This document shows, piece by piece, positions 38,023 to 49,879 of a stretch of 64,000 nucleotides of DNA. Where the stretch lies: contig OZ231126.1 of NCBI GenBank assembly GCA_965153355.1, positions 38,068,001-38,132,000 on the forward strand, given 5' to 3'. Numbering within the stretch: the first letter of the stretch is position 1; each line of letters begins with the position of its first letter. Made by a program: the position numbers and the translations under genes. Under the pieces are notes generated by a model. It was not told the DNA's origin. It did no database searches and saw only the letters and a program-made list of their open reading frames with translations. This DNA comes from Flaccisagitta enflata (Eukaryota; Chaetognatha; Sagittoidea; Aphragmophora).

Positions 38023-38093
<71 letters not shown>
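38023..38093 (+). repeat. (CT)n
   Basis: Perfect dinucleotide run. A shorter one lies at 38,394-38,420. Confidence 0.95.
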
Positions 38094-38100
<7 letters not shown>

Positions 38101-38388
38101 TCTGTTTCCTTTTTTTGCAATTTCGCCTTTCCGCCTCCAACCTTACCCAATGGTAGGTCTGTCTTTCAATTCGTCTCTATGTAAGTATGTGTGTATGTCT
38201 GTCTGTCTGTCGGTAGAAGACTTCAATACTTTAAGATTACGTGAAATTTTCTATTGAAAGATGTGTGAATGATGCGTGAAGTGAAGCTGCATAAGAATAT
38301 GACTGTCTTTTCAAGATGAAAACATGCTTCTCATTGGCCCAGTGCCCTTGTTGCTCCTCATTTCTAAGTTCTTGATTTCCCTACTCTC

Positions 38389-38424
<36 letters not shown>

Positions 38425-38834
38425 GTCTTTGTGTTCCTCCCATTTTCATACTGCCTTTTCACATCGTCGCCAGATGTCATCGCGCTTGCGCTCGTTTCCG
38501 CGCTTTAATCCTTCCGCATAAATATTCTCAGGCAATGAACTACTTACGTGTCGGCGGACGCTTAAGACGATAGGCTTTCGATTATAATATGGAAACAAGA
38601 AGAAAAAAAAAGAAGAAAGAGGAGTGCAAATGAAAAATGAAAGCGACACAAACTGGCAGAGACTTAGAAAGAAGGAAATTAAGGCCGGATAACAGACGGT
38701 AGATTATGATGATGTATTGAAGGTCATTGAGCGCCCGCAGTTGTTGTACCGACCAACAGATAGAAATATAAGAAGACGATGGGTCAACAGACAATTTGTT
38801 GAGTAACTTCCTAACTCTTGCTTCCGTTATAACT

Positions 38835-39170
38835 CTAAGATATGAGAAGAATGTGGCATTCCATCCACTCTCAGTGTTTTAAAGGTGTTGCATATCTGAT
38901 AAATGAGAATGGTGCGTCATTCCATTCACTCTCATGCTTAAGTGTTTTAAAAGTTTTGCATCTCTGATATAAGAGAATAGTGCGCCCTTTCATCTTCTCT
39001 TACATCAAAGCGTTGTAAACATTTTGCATCTCTGAGATATGAAATGAATCTGCCATTCCATCTACTCTCATGCTTAAGTTTTATAAAGGTGTTACATCTC
39101 TGAGTTTTTCCATCGGCTCTCATGATAAAGTGTTTCAAAGATGTTGCATCTCTGATGTATGAGTTAGTCA
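38835..39170 (+). repeat. About 65-bp tandem repeat, five copies
   Basis: Units share ATTCCATCYACTCTCATGCT and AAAGGTGTTGCATCTCTGAT, with moderate divergence. Confidence 0.75.
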
Positions 39171-39179
39171 CACGTTTAC

Positions 39180-40435
39180 GATATCAATTATCTCAGCGTC
39201 AAATCCTTCGACTTTGAAAGTATTTTTTTTAATGGACGTTCTATCAACACGAGAATAAAAGGGAAAGAAATTGAAACGGTTGATGACAATTAAGATGCGT
39301 TTTTAGTCAAAGCCTTATATAATTATGCGCCAGCAGATTCTCATTATCAAATCTGCAAATCAGATCCACGAGTCCACGACAAAAGAAAATCTATACGAGA
39401 CTCGTTAAGATTACGAGGGTCCGTAATTGCGCGTTTGAGTGCTCGATAGCCTCGATAAACCGTCGAACAAAACGACCGACAAGGCGTTATTCATACTTGC
39501 TTGTGGCCAATAAGAATTCTCCAATAACCTGTGGACGGGCCGATCGACCGACAAACAGACCCTAAAGCCATCTTCATATAAGTTCTTACTTATCTAAATG
39601 ATCAAAGAAAGAATTATGAACTCAATTTACTAGGATTTGTTAGCTTGCATGAACGTTTTCCATCGACACCTCAACGAGATAGAACTTTCTAGAAATTAAA
39701 AGGATGACGCGCGAAATTTCATTTGCTGAGAGTCATTTGTTATTTAGCGCCTTTGTGCGTCACATAAAAGCGACGGATGACAAATTATGAATGACGAAGA
39801 AGACAAATACGTGTCACGTCATATGCTGATAGAGTTATCACACTCTCTCAATTAGTTTTTTTCTTTATCCCGGTTTTCATTTCGAGATTTCCTTATTATC
39901 TAATTTTATCATCTCTGCCGCGCCGAAGAAAAAGTTTGTAAATAACAAATACCGTCTGGTCCAACAAAGAGAGTGACCTACAAACACGGCCTCATTGGGA
40001 AGTATTTTGAATTTTTGAAACATGGGCACCTGGGCCTTTTAGCATTTTAAACAAGTGACGCGGGGTCACAATATTGTTGCAGACAGGTGGGCAGGGGCGT
40101 CCAACCCCCATCCAGACCCCAACACCCCCCCACACACACATACAAAAAAAAGTCATCCAAGGATCGCACATGGTCAGCGGTGCCCGATGCCCTGCAGTGA
40201 TTAGCTGAAGAAGCAGGGGTGTATATTCTTGAGTCGCTTATGATTTTTTTTCCCCCCTGCCTTTGATTTTCTTCCCCGCGACGCGTCGCGTCGTGTTTTT
40301 ATATCCATGATTTTCTTCCCCATATAGCAATAAAACTATGTAGTTAAGGTTTAAATAGTCTTAAATTGTGTTTTACTAATTGAGTTTTATGATTTGGTAC
40401 TGTAAAAAGTTATATTTTCCCCAAATTTCCTTTTT
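39180..40435. other. Intron 5 segment, mostly unrecognised
   Basis: No coding signal. A family A fragment lies at about 40,060-40,115, and a D-type outer module (GTCATCCAAGGATCGCACAT ... CGATGCCCTGC) at 40,150-40,195. Confidence 0.45.
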
Positions 40436-41005
40436 GGGCAGCGGCCCCGAAGGGGCCGATGACCTATGCTTTCACACAGGGGAAATTTCTCCTTCTCCTT
40501 CTTCTTCTCCTTCTACGTCCCCCCCCTCCTGGGAGACCATATTCCAGCATTGAGGCCCAACTCCTAGCCTCGAGGCCCAAATCCCAGCCTCGACACTCAG
40601 ATCCCAGCCTCGAGGCTCAAATCCCAGCTTTGAGGCTCAAATCCCAGGCTCATGGCTCAAATCCCAGGCTCGAGGCTCAAATCCCAGGCTCTAGGCTCAA
40701 ATCCCAGCCTCGAGGCTCAAATCCCAGCCTCGAGGCTCAAATCCCAGCCTCGAGGCTCAAATCCCAGCCTCGAGGCTTAAATCCCAGCATTGAAGCTCAA
40801 ATCCCAGCCATGAAGCTCAAATCCCAGCCTCCACGTTCAAATCCAAGCCTCCAGGCTCAAATCCCAGCATCCAGGCCCAAATAAAATCAGCATAGGTCAT
40901 CGGCCCCTTCGGGGCCGCTGCCCCACTAACCACCTCATACCCACATACACTCATATAGGGGCAACGGGTACCGCTGACCATCTAACGCTTTTGCGACTAT
41001 TTTCT
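40436..41005 (-). repeat. Family C element, complete, best-preserved hairpin array
   Basis: GGGCAGCGGCCCCGAAGGGG, about 16 near-identical GAGGCTCAAATCCCAGCCTC units at 40,540-40,880, inverted CCCCTTCGGGGCCGCTGCCC, then the outer module ending TTTTGCGACTATTTT. Each 20-bp unit can fold as a 6-bp stem (GAGGCT/AGCCTC) with an 8-base loop. Confidence 0.88.
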
Positions 41006-41117
41006 CTATTTTCCCCCTTTCATTTCCTTCCCCATCTCCAGACCCTTTGATTTCCCCCCCCCCCCACGGGGGGGGGGAACTCAAGAATATACAGGCCTGT
41101 GGAGAAGTGAAGTGACA

Positions 41118-41392
41118 GCAGGGCAGCAGCCCCAAAGGGCCAATGTCCTGTAGGACACAGGTGAACTTCCATACATCCTGAGAGGGCATGTTTGAGGCTT
41201 TAGGAACAATTTTCCATGATATTCAATGGGAGATTTGCATTTTTTCAATTTCTCATCAATTTGCCATGTTATACAATATATATTTTTTTTTCATTTTTCA
41301 TTAATTTTCCATGTTATTTAATGGGCATTTTTTTACTTTTTTGTAAATTTTCCATATCATTCAATGGTAAGTTTGTATTCTATCAATTTCTA
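41118..41392 (+). repeat. Family D element, left part only
   Basis: GGGCAGCAGCCCCAAAGGGC, CAATGTCCTGTAGGACACAG, then TTTTCCATGTTATTTAATGG-type AT-rich units as in 4,864-5,364. The right inverted end is absent. Confidence 0.65.
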
Positions 41393-41481
41393 AGACGATA
41401 CAGATCTTTTGTTTCTTTCGGGTTTCCCCGCTTGGGCGAAGCTTTAATTCAAGTAGATTCGGGTTGAAATGTATAAGACCC

Positions 41482-41577
41482 AGCCCTCGCCTAGCCCTAA
41501 CGCTAGCCCTAACCCTAACCCTAACCCTAAAACCACCCCCAACCCCAACCTTAACCCTAACCCTACCCCTAACCCTA
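41482..41577 (+). repeat. Interstitial telomere-like (CCCTAA)n
   Basis: Imperfect CCCTAA units with CCCCAA variants, the complement of the TTAGGG telomere repeat. A family A end (GTATATCCGGCCTTGTTGAG, GTCCGCAACTAAAAA) follows at 41,645-41,690. Confidence 0.75.
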
Positions 41578-41818
41578 TATAAAAAACCGCTTAGAAAGTC
41601 AGTAAAACAAAAGACATCACCGACTTCGAAAACAGTACCATGGCGGTATATCCGGCCTTGTTGAGTTGCGTGTCCGCAACTAAAAAAACAAAGGCAAAGT
41701 GAGAAATTAACACCGCCCATCCATGTTTCCTCTTCCTCCGCCTTCTTTTGTCCATGTGATTACCTTTTTATGTTTCTTTGCTAGCTATTTGTTTCAGTTG
41801 ATTCTTCGGTTTGTCCAA

Positions 41819-41849
<31 letters not shown>

Positions 41850-41999
41850 ATGCTTATTTATCAAAAACAGAAACAAGAAAAAAAGCAGGCAAATGGCCGG
41901 CATTTTTTGCCGCGTCACGACCTCACATGACCAAAGGATTGAAGTTGTCGTGATGGTTGTTGCATGTTGGTCGCCATGACGACGTCGAGCCAACCGAAG

Positions 42000-42660
42000 A
42001 CGACTGACGCCCTCTGACAGCCTCAGTCAAACGAACAAAAGACTTCGCCTCCGATTGAAAGCGACAACGCAACAACCGAAGACCACAGACTAGTCGACCA
42101 CAAACGAGACTTACTTTTTTCTGTTCAATATTTCCCTCCCTCTTCTCCCTTAACTGGCAGGATTGTTATGGGATTGAAGGAATTTAAAAATCAAGAGTAC
42201 GGTTACACTCAACTAGGAGTATAACGGACCCAAGAGTGACGGATATCCACCTGCAACTAAAATCAAATCTTAGTCCCTTTATATCATTTCTTGTTAATTC
42301 TCTCTTTGGCATGGACAGAAAACCATTTTCGGGTCCCGAGTCATTCGTTACCATGCGAAGCTAAAAGCCATTAAACAATATACATATGAATGCATTTGTG
42401 CTTGAGCTTGACACAAGGGACATGACATCCTTGTTTTCTATGTCTTTTCTCCTTTTGCGTCAGCTATCAGGTTTTGTCAGCCTGTCATCCTAAATTCATC
42501 GCATCAACTCATTTTCTGAATGTTGCAGCCCGTCTTGATGAATGCTGCCACAAACCAGATTTTTTTGTGTGTGTATACATCCATTTTTCACCTTTTTTCA
42601 TCCACTATTTCATTCTATCGTTTTCATTTCTTTTTTTGTTCTCATTTCTGTCTCACTGAC
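42000..42660. other. Intron 5 segment next to exon 5, no feature recognised
   Basis: Unique-looking sequence with no coding frame in LRR register and no repeat that I can name. Confidence 0.4.
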
Positions 42661-42670
42661 TGTGTTCTCA

Positions 42671-42672
<2 letters not shown>

Positions 42673-42712
<40 letters not shown>
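42673..42712 (+). repeat. (CT)n adjoining the exon 5 donor
   Basis: In gene sense this is (GA)n beginning within the donor consensus GTAAGAGAG. Confidence 0.95.
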
Positions 42713-42715
<3 letters not shown>

Positions 42716-42842
42716 CTGTAAAGAGCAGTTGGTTAAGTCTGCGAATTGTAGTCGTGGCGTTTGAAGCGCCGCTGCCGCCTCTTCCGTCAGAGGGCCCAAG
42801 GGATTGTGAGAGAGCCAAAGGTGGCGCAGGTGTGGCAGAGGA
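42716..42842 (-). CDS. LRR protein exon 5: two LRRs
   Basis: The acceptor TTTTTTTGTTAG gives one base that completes Leu229, then 42 codons (230-271). Cores LRHLWLSHNPL and LQFADLTNCSL are separated by an Ala-rich TEEAAAALQT spacer. The exon ends CAG|GTAAGAGAGAG: the donor runs straight into a (GA)n microsatellite, so bases from about +4 of the 21.3-kb intron 5 are repeat. Confidence 0.9.
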
Positions 42843-42976
42843 CTAACAAAAAAACGAACAATATATATTTTTCGATCAGAGAGAAAGAGAGAGAAAAAAA
42901 GTGTTTATAACCACAATTACTATGGCGTCGAAGAAACCATCAGTTCTGATTCATATCATTTCCTTCTTCGTTTTTC

Positions 42977-43170
42977 TTTTTAGTCGCGTGCGAGCGACTC
43001 TACACCCCGCTTTGTCGGTCCGTCCGTCGGTCCGTCCGTCTGTCCGTCCGTCACACTTTATTTTTATTTTTTTGCGGTCTTTGGACTCACTACTCCTGCC
43101 CAAATGATCAAGTGACTTCAGCCCCTGCCAACCCGCACGCGACTGGGGTAGCCGTGTATCCGGCCTTGTT
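42977..43170 (-). repeat. Family A element, complete, in intron 4
   Basis: TTTTAGTCGCGTGCGAGCGA to GGGTAGCCGTGTATCCGGCC then TTGTT, with a (CCGT)n core and CACTACTCCTGCCC. Confidence 0.85.
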
Positions 43171-43199
43171 ATCGCATTAACCAAGTAAATCATCAAGTA

Positions 43200-44025
43200 T
43201 CTTTTTGTCGTATATGATCAACACGTCAATCGCTGCATGTATGACCTACCGCCACCCCGAGAAAAAAATAGCAACACTCATCAGGCAACACTCATCAGGT
43301 AACGACCCTTCCATGCGATACAAGCACTTTTACTTCTCTCGTATTTCCTTTATGCCAAATAAGAAATATTCACAAAAATCAACAACCGGACTATAAGTTC
43401 TTAGTACAAACGAACATGTCTTAGAACATAAGTACTCTATGTTTCCTTCCCTCATCTCTGGTAAAGCCTTGAATTCTTAATCCCTCTTTGTTTCGACAAC
43501 GCTAACAATAAGTAAGTTCTATGCAAATAATACTCAACAAATCGTTCCACATTTCAATTTGCAATTTCGGCTCTGCTGGTCTCATTCAGCCTTCAAATAC
43601 ATAATTTGTGATCTCACCATCTTGTTTAACGCGGAAAAGCAATATCGTAGACAGCGTGAAATGAGAAAGAAAGTCAGACAGGAGAATAAAAGAGAGAGAA
43701 TAGAATGAAGAGGAAGAGGAGAAGGAGGAAGATAAGAAGAAGATTGAGGCGCGAATGGGATCACGTAAGAGGATAGCATGGGAAAGCCCAAGGAAGTTGA
43801 TTAACGTATAGAATCTTAGATAGCACCCACGATAAAGGGACTGATGAGAAACCATGATGCGAAATAGAGAGAAACTCCTCAAAGGACGGGGAATAAAAGG
43901 AGGGGAGGGGAGACAGAGTCAGGATGGGAGCTTCAGAAATGCACCAATCGGAATCGCAAATGCTCAACGGTAATCGCTCTGCCTGTTGCCTCTGTTGGAC
44001 GGATAAGCAGAAATCATAGAGTGAA
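43200..44025. other. Intron 4 segment, no feature recognised
   Basis: No named repeat or coding signal. 43,670-43,760 and 43,890-43,925 are purine-rich. Confidence 0.4.
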
Positions 44026-44470
44026 ACTGAAAGTGAGGTAGCAGCCTCAAAAGAGTTCTTAGAGAGATATATTTGAGACTTCTTTGGGCCTTGCCTTGAG
44101 GGCTGATTTAAGATATGGGAGGACAGATTTGAGGCATAGGCGGACAGATTTAGACGTGGAAGGCGTGGAAAGCTCTAAAAAAGATAATCACGAGAGCAGA
44201 TTTGAAGCCTAAGAAGTCAGTTTTGAAGGTTTAGAGGCTAGATTTGAGGGCTAATTTGAGACTTGAAAGGGTTAATTTGATGCCTGAGAAGGCAAATTTA
44301 AGGCCTCGGTGCTGAAATCAAGTCTAGGAGGGCTGATGTAGAACCTGAGAGGACTGGATTAGAGCTCAAAAGGCTTCTGAGGGGGATATTAAGTGGGATA
44401 AACGGACATGTGAAAATTCAACTGCAGTTCTACAGGACATCGACCCCTTGGGGCCACTGCCCAAAGAAGC
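44026..44470. repeat. Diverged family D element, right half
   Basis: Decayed units like 'GGCTGATTTGAGGCCTGAGA', ending TCTACAGGACATCGACCCCT and GGGGCCACTGCCCA. Confidence 0.6.
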
Positions 44471-44511
44471 AGCAGGAAGAGGAGATGTGACAATCACATA
44501 ATTCGAAAAGA

Positions 44512-45888
44512 TAACTAGTCGAGTCATCCAAGGATTGCACACGGTCAGCGGTACCCGATGCCCTGCTTAGAGTGATCAAATGAAAGAAGGAGTGGAGTGA
44601 GAGCAAGGCAGTAGTCTTAAAGGGCCGATGTCGTAAAGGACACAGGGATGAAATTTTCAGACGTCCTGAGAGGGCACATTCGAGGGCATTTCAATGATTG
44701 CTTGAAGCAGGGGGTCCAAGGGCTTATATGAGATGAGCAGGCCTTTTTTTAGAGCAAGCCCGCGAGCCCGTGACTCTATTTTGCTGTCGGGCTCTCTGGT
44801 TTTGCTGGCTCTGAGCCCGGCTGGCTCTCTCTAAATTGAGACCATGGATTGGAAGATTCATAATCATAATTAGAAAACCCAATTAAGAAGTTGAGAGAGA
44901 CTTGAACCTCTACCATATTGACCTCGTCAAATGTGAATTGATTAACAAGTAAAGCTCCTCATTTTTTTTTCATGTAAATGCATCCAATATTGATGGTATA
45001 AAAGCTGTCATGTGATGATATTTTGCTTTCTTTAAATCCAATTTATTTCTGTTATGAGAGAGATGTAAAATTAACATTGAACGATGATAGTGTCATGACT
45101 CATAAGGCTTACAGATTTTTAAAAAATGGAGCAAAATGTTTACTTTTTCAAATCGTTAACACGCTACTCTATAAACTATGGCAGCCTGTCTATCTGTTGG
45201 TCTATCCATCTGTTGGTCCATCCATTCATTAGTCCATCTGTTGCTCTATTAGTCGGCTTCACATTTTTTTTTTTTGCATTTACAAGTGATTTTAATGTCA
45301 CTTCTCCTACTCAAATGTTTTCTAGCAAATTTCCTCACTGCCCCTGCCCGCCCCAACACAATATAGGTAGCCTTCCATCCAACTTTGTTTTTTGCCGGGC
45401 TCGCTGTTTTGCCGTCGGGCTCAGTAAAATTGTGAGGAGAGAGCCCGGTTGGCTCTGCCAAAAAAATCACTAAAAAAAGGCCTGGAGATCAGGGATGAGG
45501 GCATTTTCAAGAGCTGGGAGGGAAAATTTGAGGGCTGATTTGAGGCATGAGAAGGTTGATTTTAGGCATGAGTGGGCTGATTTTGGGCCTGAGAGCTAAT
45601 TTTGGACCTAGGAGGATTGATTGTAGGCCTGAAAGGGCTAATTCTTTACCTGAGAGGGTGGATGTGGGGTCAAACAGGGCTGATTTGGGGTCTGTGAGGG
45701 CTGATTTGGGGCCTGAGAGTGCTGATTAGGGGTCTGGGCCGGGAGGGCTAATTTTGAGCCTAAGAGGGACCTGAGTAGTCTCAGGGGAGAGGCACAGACA
45801 TACATATATACGTACAGACAGATGGACAGACCTTTTGAAATTCACCCTTTTGTCCTAGAGGACATCGGCTTTTAGAGGCCGCTGCCCA
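44512..45888. repeat. Family D element split by a hAT-like insertion
   Basis: Outer module GAGTCATCCAAGGATTGCAC ... CCCGATGCCCTGC; AAAGGGCCGATGTCG; interrupted at 44,738-45,484; then GGGCTGATTTGAGGC-type units; ending TCCTAGAGGACATCGGC and GGCCGCTGCCCA. Confidence 0.7.
44738..45484. mobile_element. hAT-like non-autonomous element, 747 bp
   Basis: The ends CAGGCCTTTTTTTAG and CTAAAAAAAGGCCTG are perfect inverted repeats. The flanks GAGATGAG and GAGATCAG are an 8-bp direct repeat with one mismatch, the length typical of the hAT superfamily. GAGCCCGGCTGGCTCT-type GC-rich segments lie near both ends, and family A-like material occupies about 45,150-45,390. Confidence 0.75.
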
Positions 45889-45949
45889 ATAACGAATGCA
45901 ACGAAGAAAGAAAAAAAAGACAAGAAAAAAACACAACAAGAGAAAAAGA

Positions 45950-45954
45950 AAGAG

Positions 45955-46025
<71 letters not shown>

Positions 46026-46049
46026 AAAAAAGAAAAAAAGAAAAAAGGA

Positions 46050-46110
<61 letters not shown>
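45950..46110 (+). repeat. (AAAG)n
   Basis: Tetranucleotide run with a few AAAAAG interruptions. Confidence 0.95.
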
Positions 46111-46112
<2 letters not shown>

Positions 46113-46295
46113 GGAAGGGTAGAAAGAGGGTGACATTTCTTTCATCCTAGAAACAAATGGAGAAATCAAAAGAAAACAAAGAACGGGGATAAGAAAGCGG
46201 GACAGCAAAAAAAGGAATCATCTTGTCTGTGTAGGATTTTCGTTGCGGAGATTGCTTATGAAAGAGATATTTCTTTGAGTGTCAGAGCAAAAGAA

Positions 46296-46810
<515 letters not shown>

Positions 46811-47059
46811 GGTAAACAGAGAATGGGAGAGAGACAGAGTATGGGAAAAAACAGCTGTACAGAGAATGAGAGAAAAACAGATGAAGGGAGAAAGACAGAA
46901 TGGAAGAAAAGCTGGGAACGTGAGGAAATCAGAGAATGGGAGAAAGAGGGAATGGAAGCAAGACAGAGAATGAGAGAAAGACAGAGGATGGGGAGAAAGA
47001 CAGAGAATGGGAGAAAGTCAATGAATAGGGAAGACAAAAAGATTGAGACAAAGGGATAG

Positions 47060-47930
47060 AAAATGAGCCTCTCTGCCGCGCCACGATTTGGCGTTGATAT
47101 CCCACATTCCATTCTCCGGGGGCTAAACAAAAGGTCTGTAATCACAATCTGGTTCCGAAGCTCGATTTCTTATTCAGAGTCGAGACGATCCTCTCAGATT
47201 TATCACTATATCTCTCTATAACGCTCTCTCTTCTCATCGAAATGCTTTATTCACGACGCGCATATATTTGATAGGTACCATGTGATAAAAACACATTACG
47301 TATTAATCATCGCCCAAAAAAATAAAGCTTCGATGCGCATTTTCGCGATTGCGCGTTTCGATATACAGGTAATTATCGTCACTCTCTGCACTTACAGTCA
47401 ACGAGAGGAACATTAAGTGTGCTTCTGCAACGACAATCAGGTAGCCTGGTATAACATCATGACGAAGTCCATTCACCACTCGACATGATTACAATGTTTC
47501 GCGCGTCCTGGGCTACAGCCTACAGGGCACCACGTAGGCAGGTGGCGAAAATTGTCAGAGACATTGAGACAACAGACAAACTTATTTCTAATTGTGTAGC
47601 CGTTTAGCACGTCCTAAATTCTATGATGAACAAATTGAAATACCTTTCGTTTTGAATTAACTGAAACGGTAAGAAAGCTTCATTTTTACTGGGGGGCCTA
47701 TATACAGCTCTTGGAGTTACTACAAGCGCCCTTGGAAAGTTGATGGAAAAACATGACCTAGTATCGATTTCATTCTGGAGTAAAAGAGCTCAAACTTAAT
47801 AAAGACTTTATGCAAATCAGTATTTCGTAAACTTTCGTCACTGTCCTGAACCCCAAGGTTGTCACCCCCCATAAACCACATGAAAAGCAGGAACTAAAAA
47901 CACTTGAAATGGAAAGAATCAAGATCGCAA
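47060..47930. other. Intron 4 segment upstream-flanking exon 4, no feature recognised
   Basis: No LRR frame, no named repeat. Confidence 0.4.
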
Positions 47931-47935
47931 CTCAC

Positions 47936-48044
47936 AGGAAAACACCGGATTCCAGTTGCCATAACACGTTCCCTTCCAAACGTAAATCCCGCAAAGCTGG
48001 ATTCGAGGTGAAAGTTCCATTGCGCATTACCCGAATTCGGTTGC
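47936..48044 (-). CDS. LRR protein exon 4: one and a half LRRs
   Basis: The acceptor CCCCAACAG gives two bases that complete Gly193, so exons 3 and 4 rejoin as LNLAGNRI, a perfect LRR core. 35 codons (194-228) follow, including LRDLRLEGNVL and ESGVF, with two bases of codon 229 before a consensus GTGAGT donor. The largest ORF through this stretch is in a different frame and is a shadow. Confidence 0.9.
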
Positions 48045-48288
48045 CTGTTGGGGTAAAATTGAGAACATTGCCTTGCGATGGCCGATATAATAGAGTCGTG
48101 AGCTGCTTGACTCTCTCTTGGTCTGTCTTGGTGACTGTCAGCGTTTGTCTGACTCATGGATTTTTCCTCTAGCTTTATTTTTGCCTCCGTCTGACTGCCT
48201 GTCTGTCTGCCTGTCAGCCTGTCTTTCTGTGTGTCTGTCTGTCAGCCCGTTAGCCTGTCTTTCTGTCTCTCTGTCTCTGTCACTGTCA

Positions 48289-48292
<4 letters not shown>

Positions 48293-48350
<58 letters not shown>
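48293..48350 (+). repeat. (CT)n
   Basis: In intron 3, preceded by TCTG units. Confidence 0.95.
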
Positions 48351-48354
<4 letters not shown>

Positions 48355-48379
48355 GGGCTTTTTAGGGCAAACCTTTCTC

Positions 48380-49135
48380 AAAACCTCTGGTAACTTCTAA
48401 TCCAATTTTTTTTGCACAGTTCAACCCTGTAGGTGTCCTAGATGCCCTAACAAGCAAAAATATCCAGCTTTATGGGCCCCAGGGGCCCCAAAGGTTCCAA
48501 AAGTAGGTTTTTGAGGAATTTTAGGTTTTTTTTATTATTTTCATGTCTTATTTTGGTTATTTATGGTAAATTTCAACCCTATTAATGTGATAGAGGCCCT
48601 AGCAAGAAAAAATTGTCGGTGGTAAGGGCCCTAGGGGCCCCTAGAGACTGTAAAAGTAGGTTTTTGAGGCTATTTTAGGTTTTTTTGCATATGATCATGT
48701 TTTTTTTATTGTGTATTTTAAATTTTGTATTTGTTAATATGAAAGAGGTTCTAGCAAGCTAAATTTTTGGATGATATGGGCCTCAGGGGCTCCTAGAGAC
48801 CATTAAAGTAGGTTTTTTAGGCTATTTTTGGGGTTTAGTGCTTACAATCATAGTTTTTTTGTTGTTTACAGTAAATTCAAACCTAGTTGATGTGAAAGTG
48901 GTTCTAGCAAGAAATATTTTTGGGTGTTGTGGGCCTCAGGGGCCCCTAGAGACCATAAAAGTAGGTTTTTGAGGCTATTTTTTGGGTTTTTACTTATAAT
49001 CATGTGTTTTTTTGTTGTGTATTGAAAATTCTATCTTTGATAATGAGATATAAGTTCTAGCAAGCAAAGTTTTTGGGTGTTATGGGCCCCAGGGACCCCT
49101 GGAAACCATAAAAACAAATTTTTGAGGCTATTTTT
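48380..49135 (+). repeat. About 153-bp tandem array, five units
   Basis: Units share GGGCCYCAGGGGCCCCTAGA and AAAGTAGGTTTTTGAGGCTA, repeating near 48,499, 48,654, 48,805, 48,959 and 49,110. Non-coding. Confidence 0.88.
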
Positions 49136-49227
49136 TTTATCCACGCCACTTCTAACATGCAACAGACTTGATTTCAAAGCATAGTAATATAAACTTTCAT
49201 AAAAAACATCCAAAAATCTTGCCCATA

Positions 49228-49841
49228 ACACATGCGCCACATTTAGGCGGAAAATGGGGGTATATAGTTACCATAGTAAATATTACTCCAGTAGCATGAA
49301 ATTTGAACTGGAGGTAGCTTTTTAGTAGAATTTTCATTTAGTGTTATTATTCAATCATAATTCAATTCATAAATGGGGTATTTCAGCCAAGATGTTGAAA
49401 TTTCAATATCAAAATGTTGCTGATTTTTCCCACTTTAAAATCGATTGAAATTGATTATCTTTAAAAAACTTTTACAGTACCCTGGGTAACTGAGAGTGAC
49501 CAAAATTGACTGACAATCATGCACATGAGTATTTCAAAGTAATTGGATTGAATATTGCAGTTTTTGGCCCCTAAAAAGCGTAATACTGGATAAACATACA
49601 AACAATAAAATAATGCAGAAAATATGTTTTTTAAATGCAGCTTATGCGGGATTAGATACAAAACACTACTTCTTACATTCATAGGACATCTTTTTGTCAT
49701 TGTTTAAGCCTATGATGGCCTGAATTTAGGTAATATACATTCTCCATTCAATTGTGGAGGTTTTCTTTTGCTTTTAATGACAATAATACGACTCAATCCT
49801 CACTTAGTAGATCATTTTCCGCCTAAATGTGGCGCATGTGT
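49228..49841. mobile_element. 614-bp MITE with 29-bp perfect TIRs and TA duplication
   Basis: The left end ACACATGCGCCACATTTAGG continues CGGAAAATG and is exactly inverted at 49,813-49,841; TA flanks both. The interior is AT-rich with no long frame. It sits in intron 3. Confidence 0.88.
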
Positions 49842-49879
49842 TAATCAGTTATATATAAATGTACTCGGACATCTTCTTT

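Noticed and set aside
38446-38649. Minus-strand frame containing SLPENIYAEGLKRGNERKRD, considered as a missing LRR exon in intron 5
   Set aside because: It lacks the LxxLxLxxN core, has no good acceptor in phase, and exons 5 and 6 already rejoin perfectly without it.
47060-47145. Minus-strand segment after an ACAG acceptor-like site, tested as an exon in intron 4
   Set aside because: None of the three frames gives an LRR, and exons 4 and 5 already join in phase.
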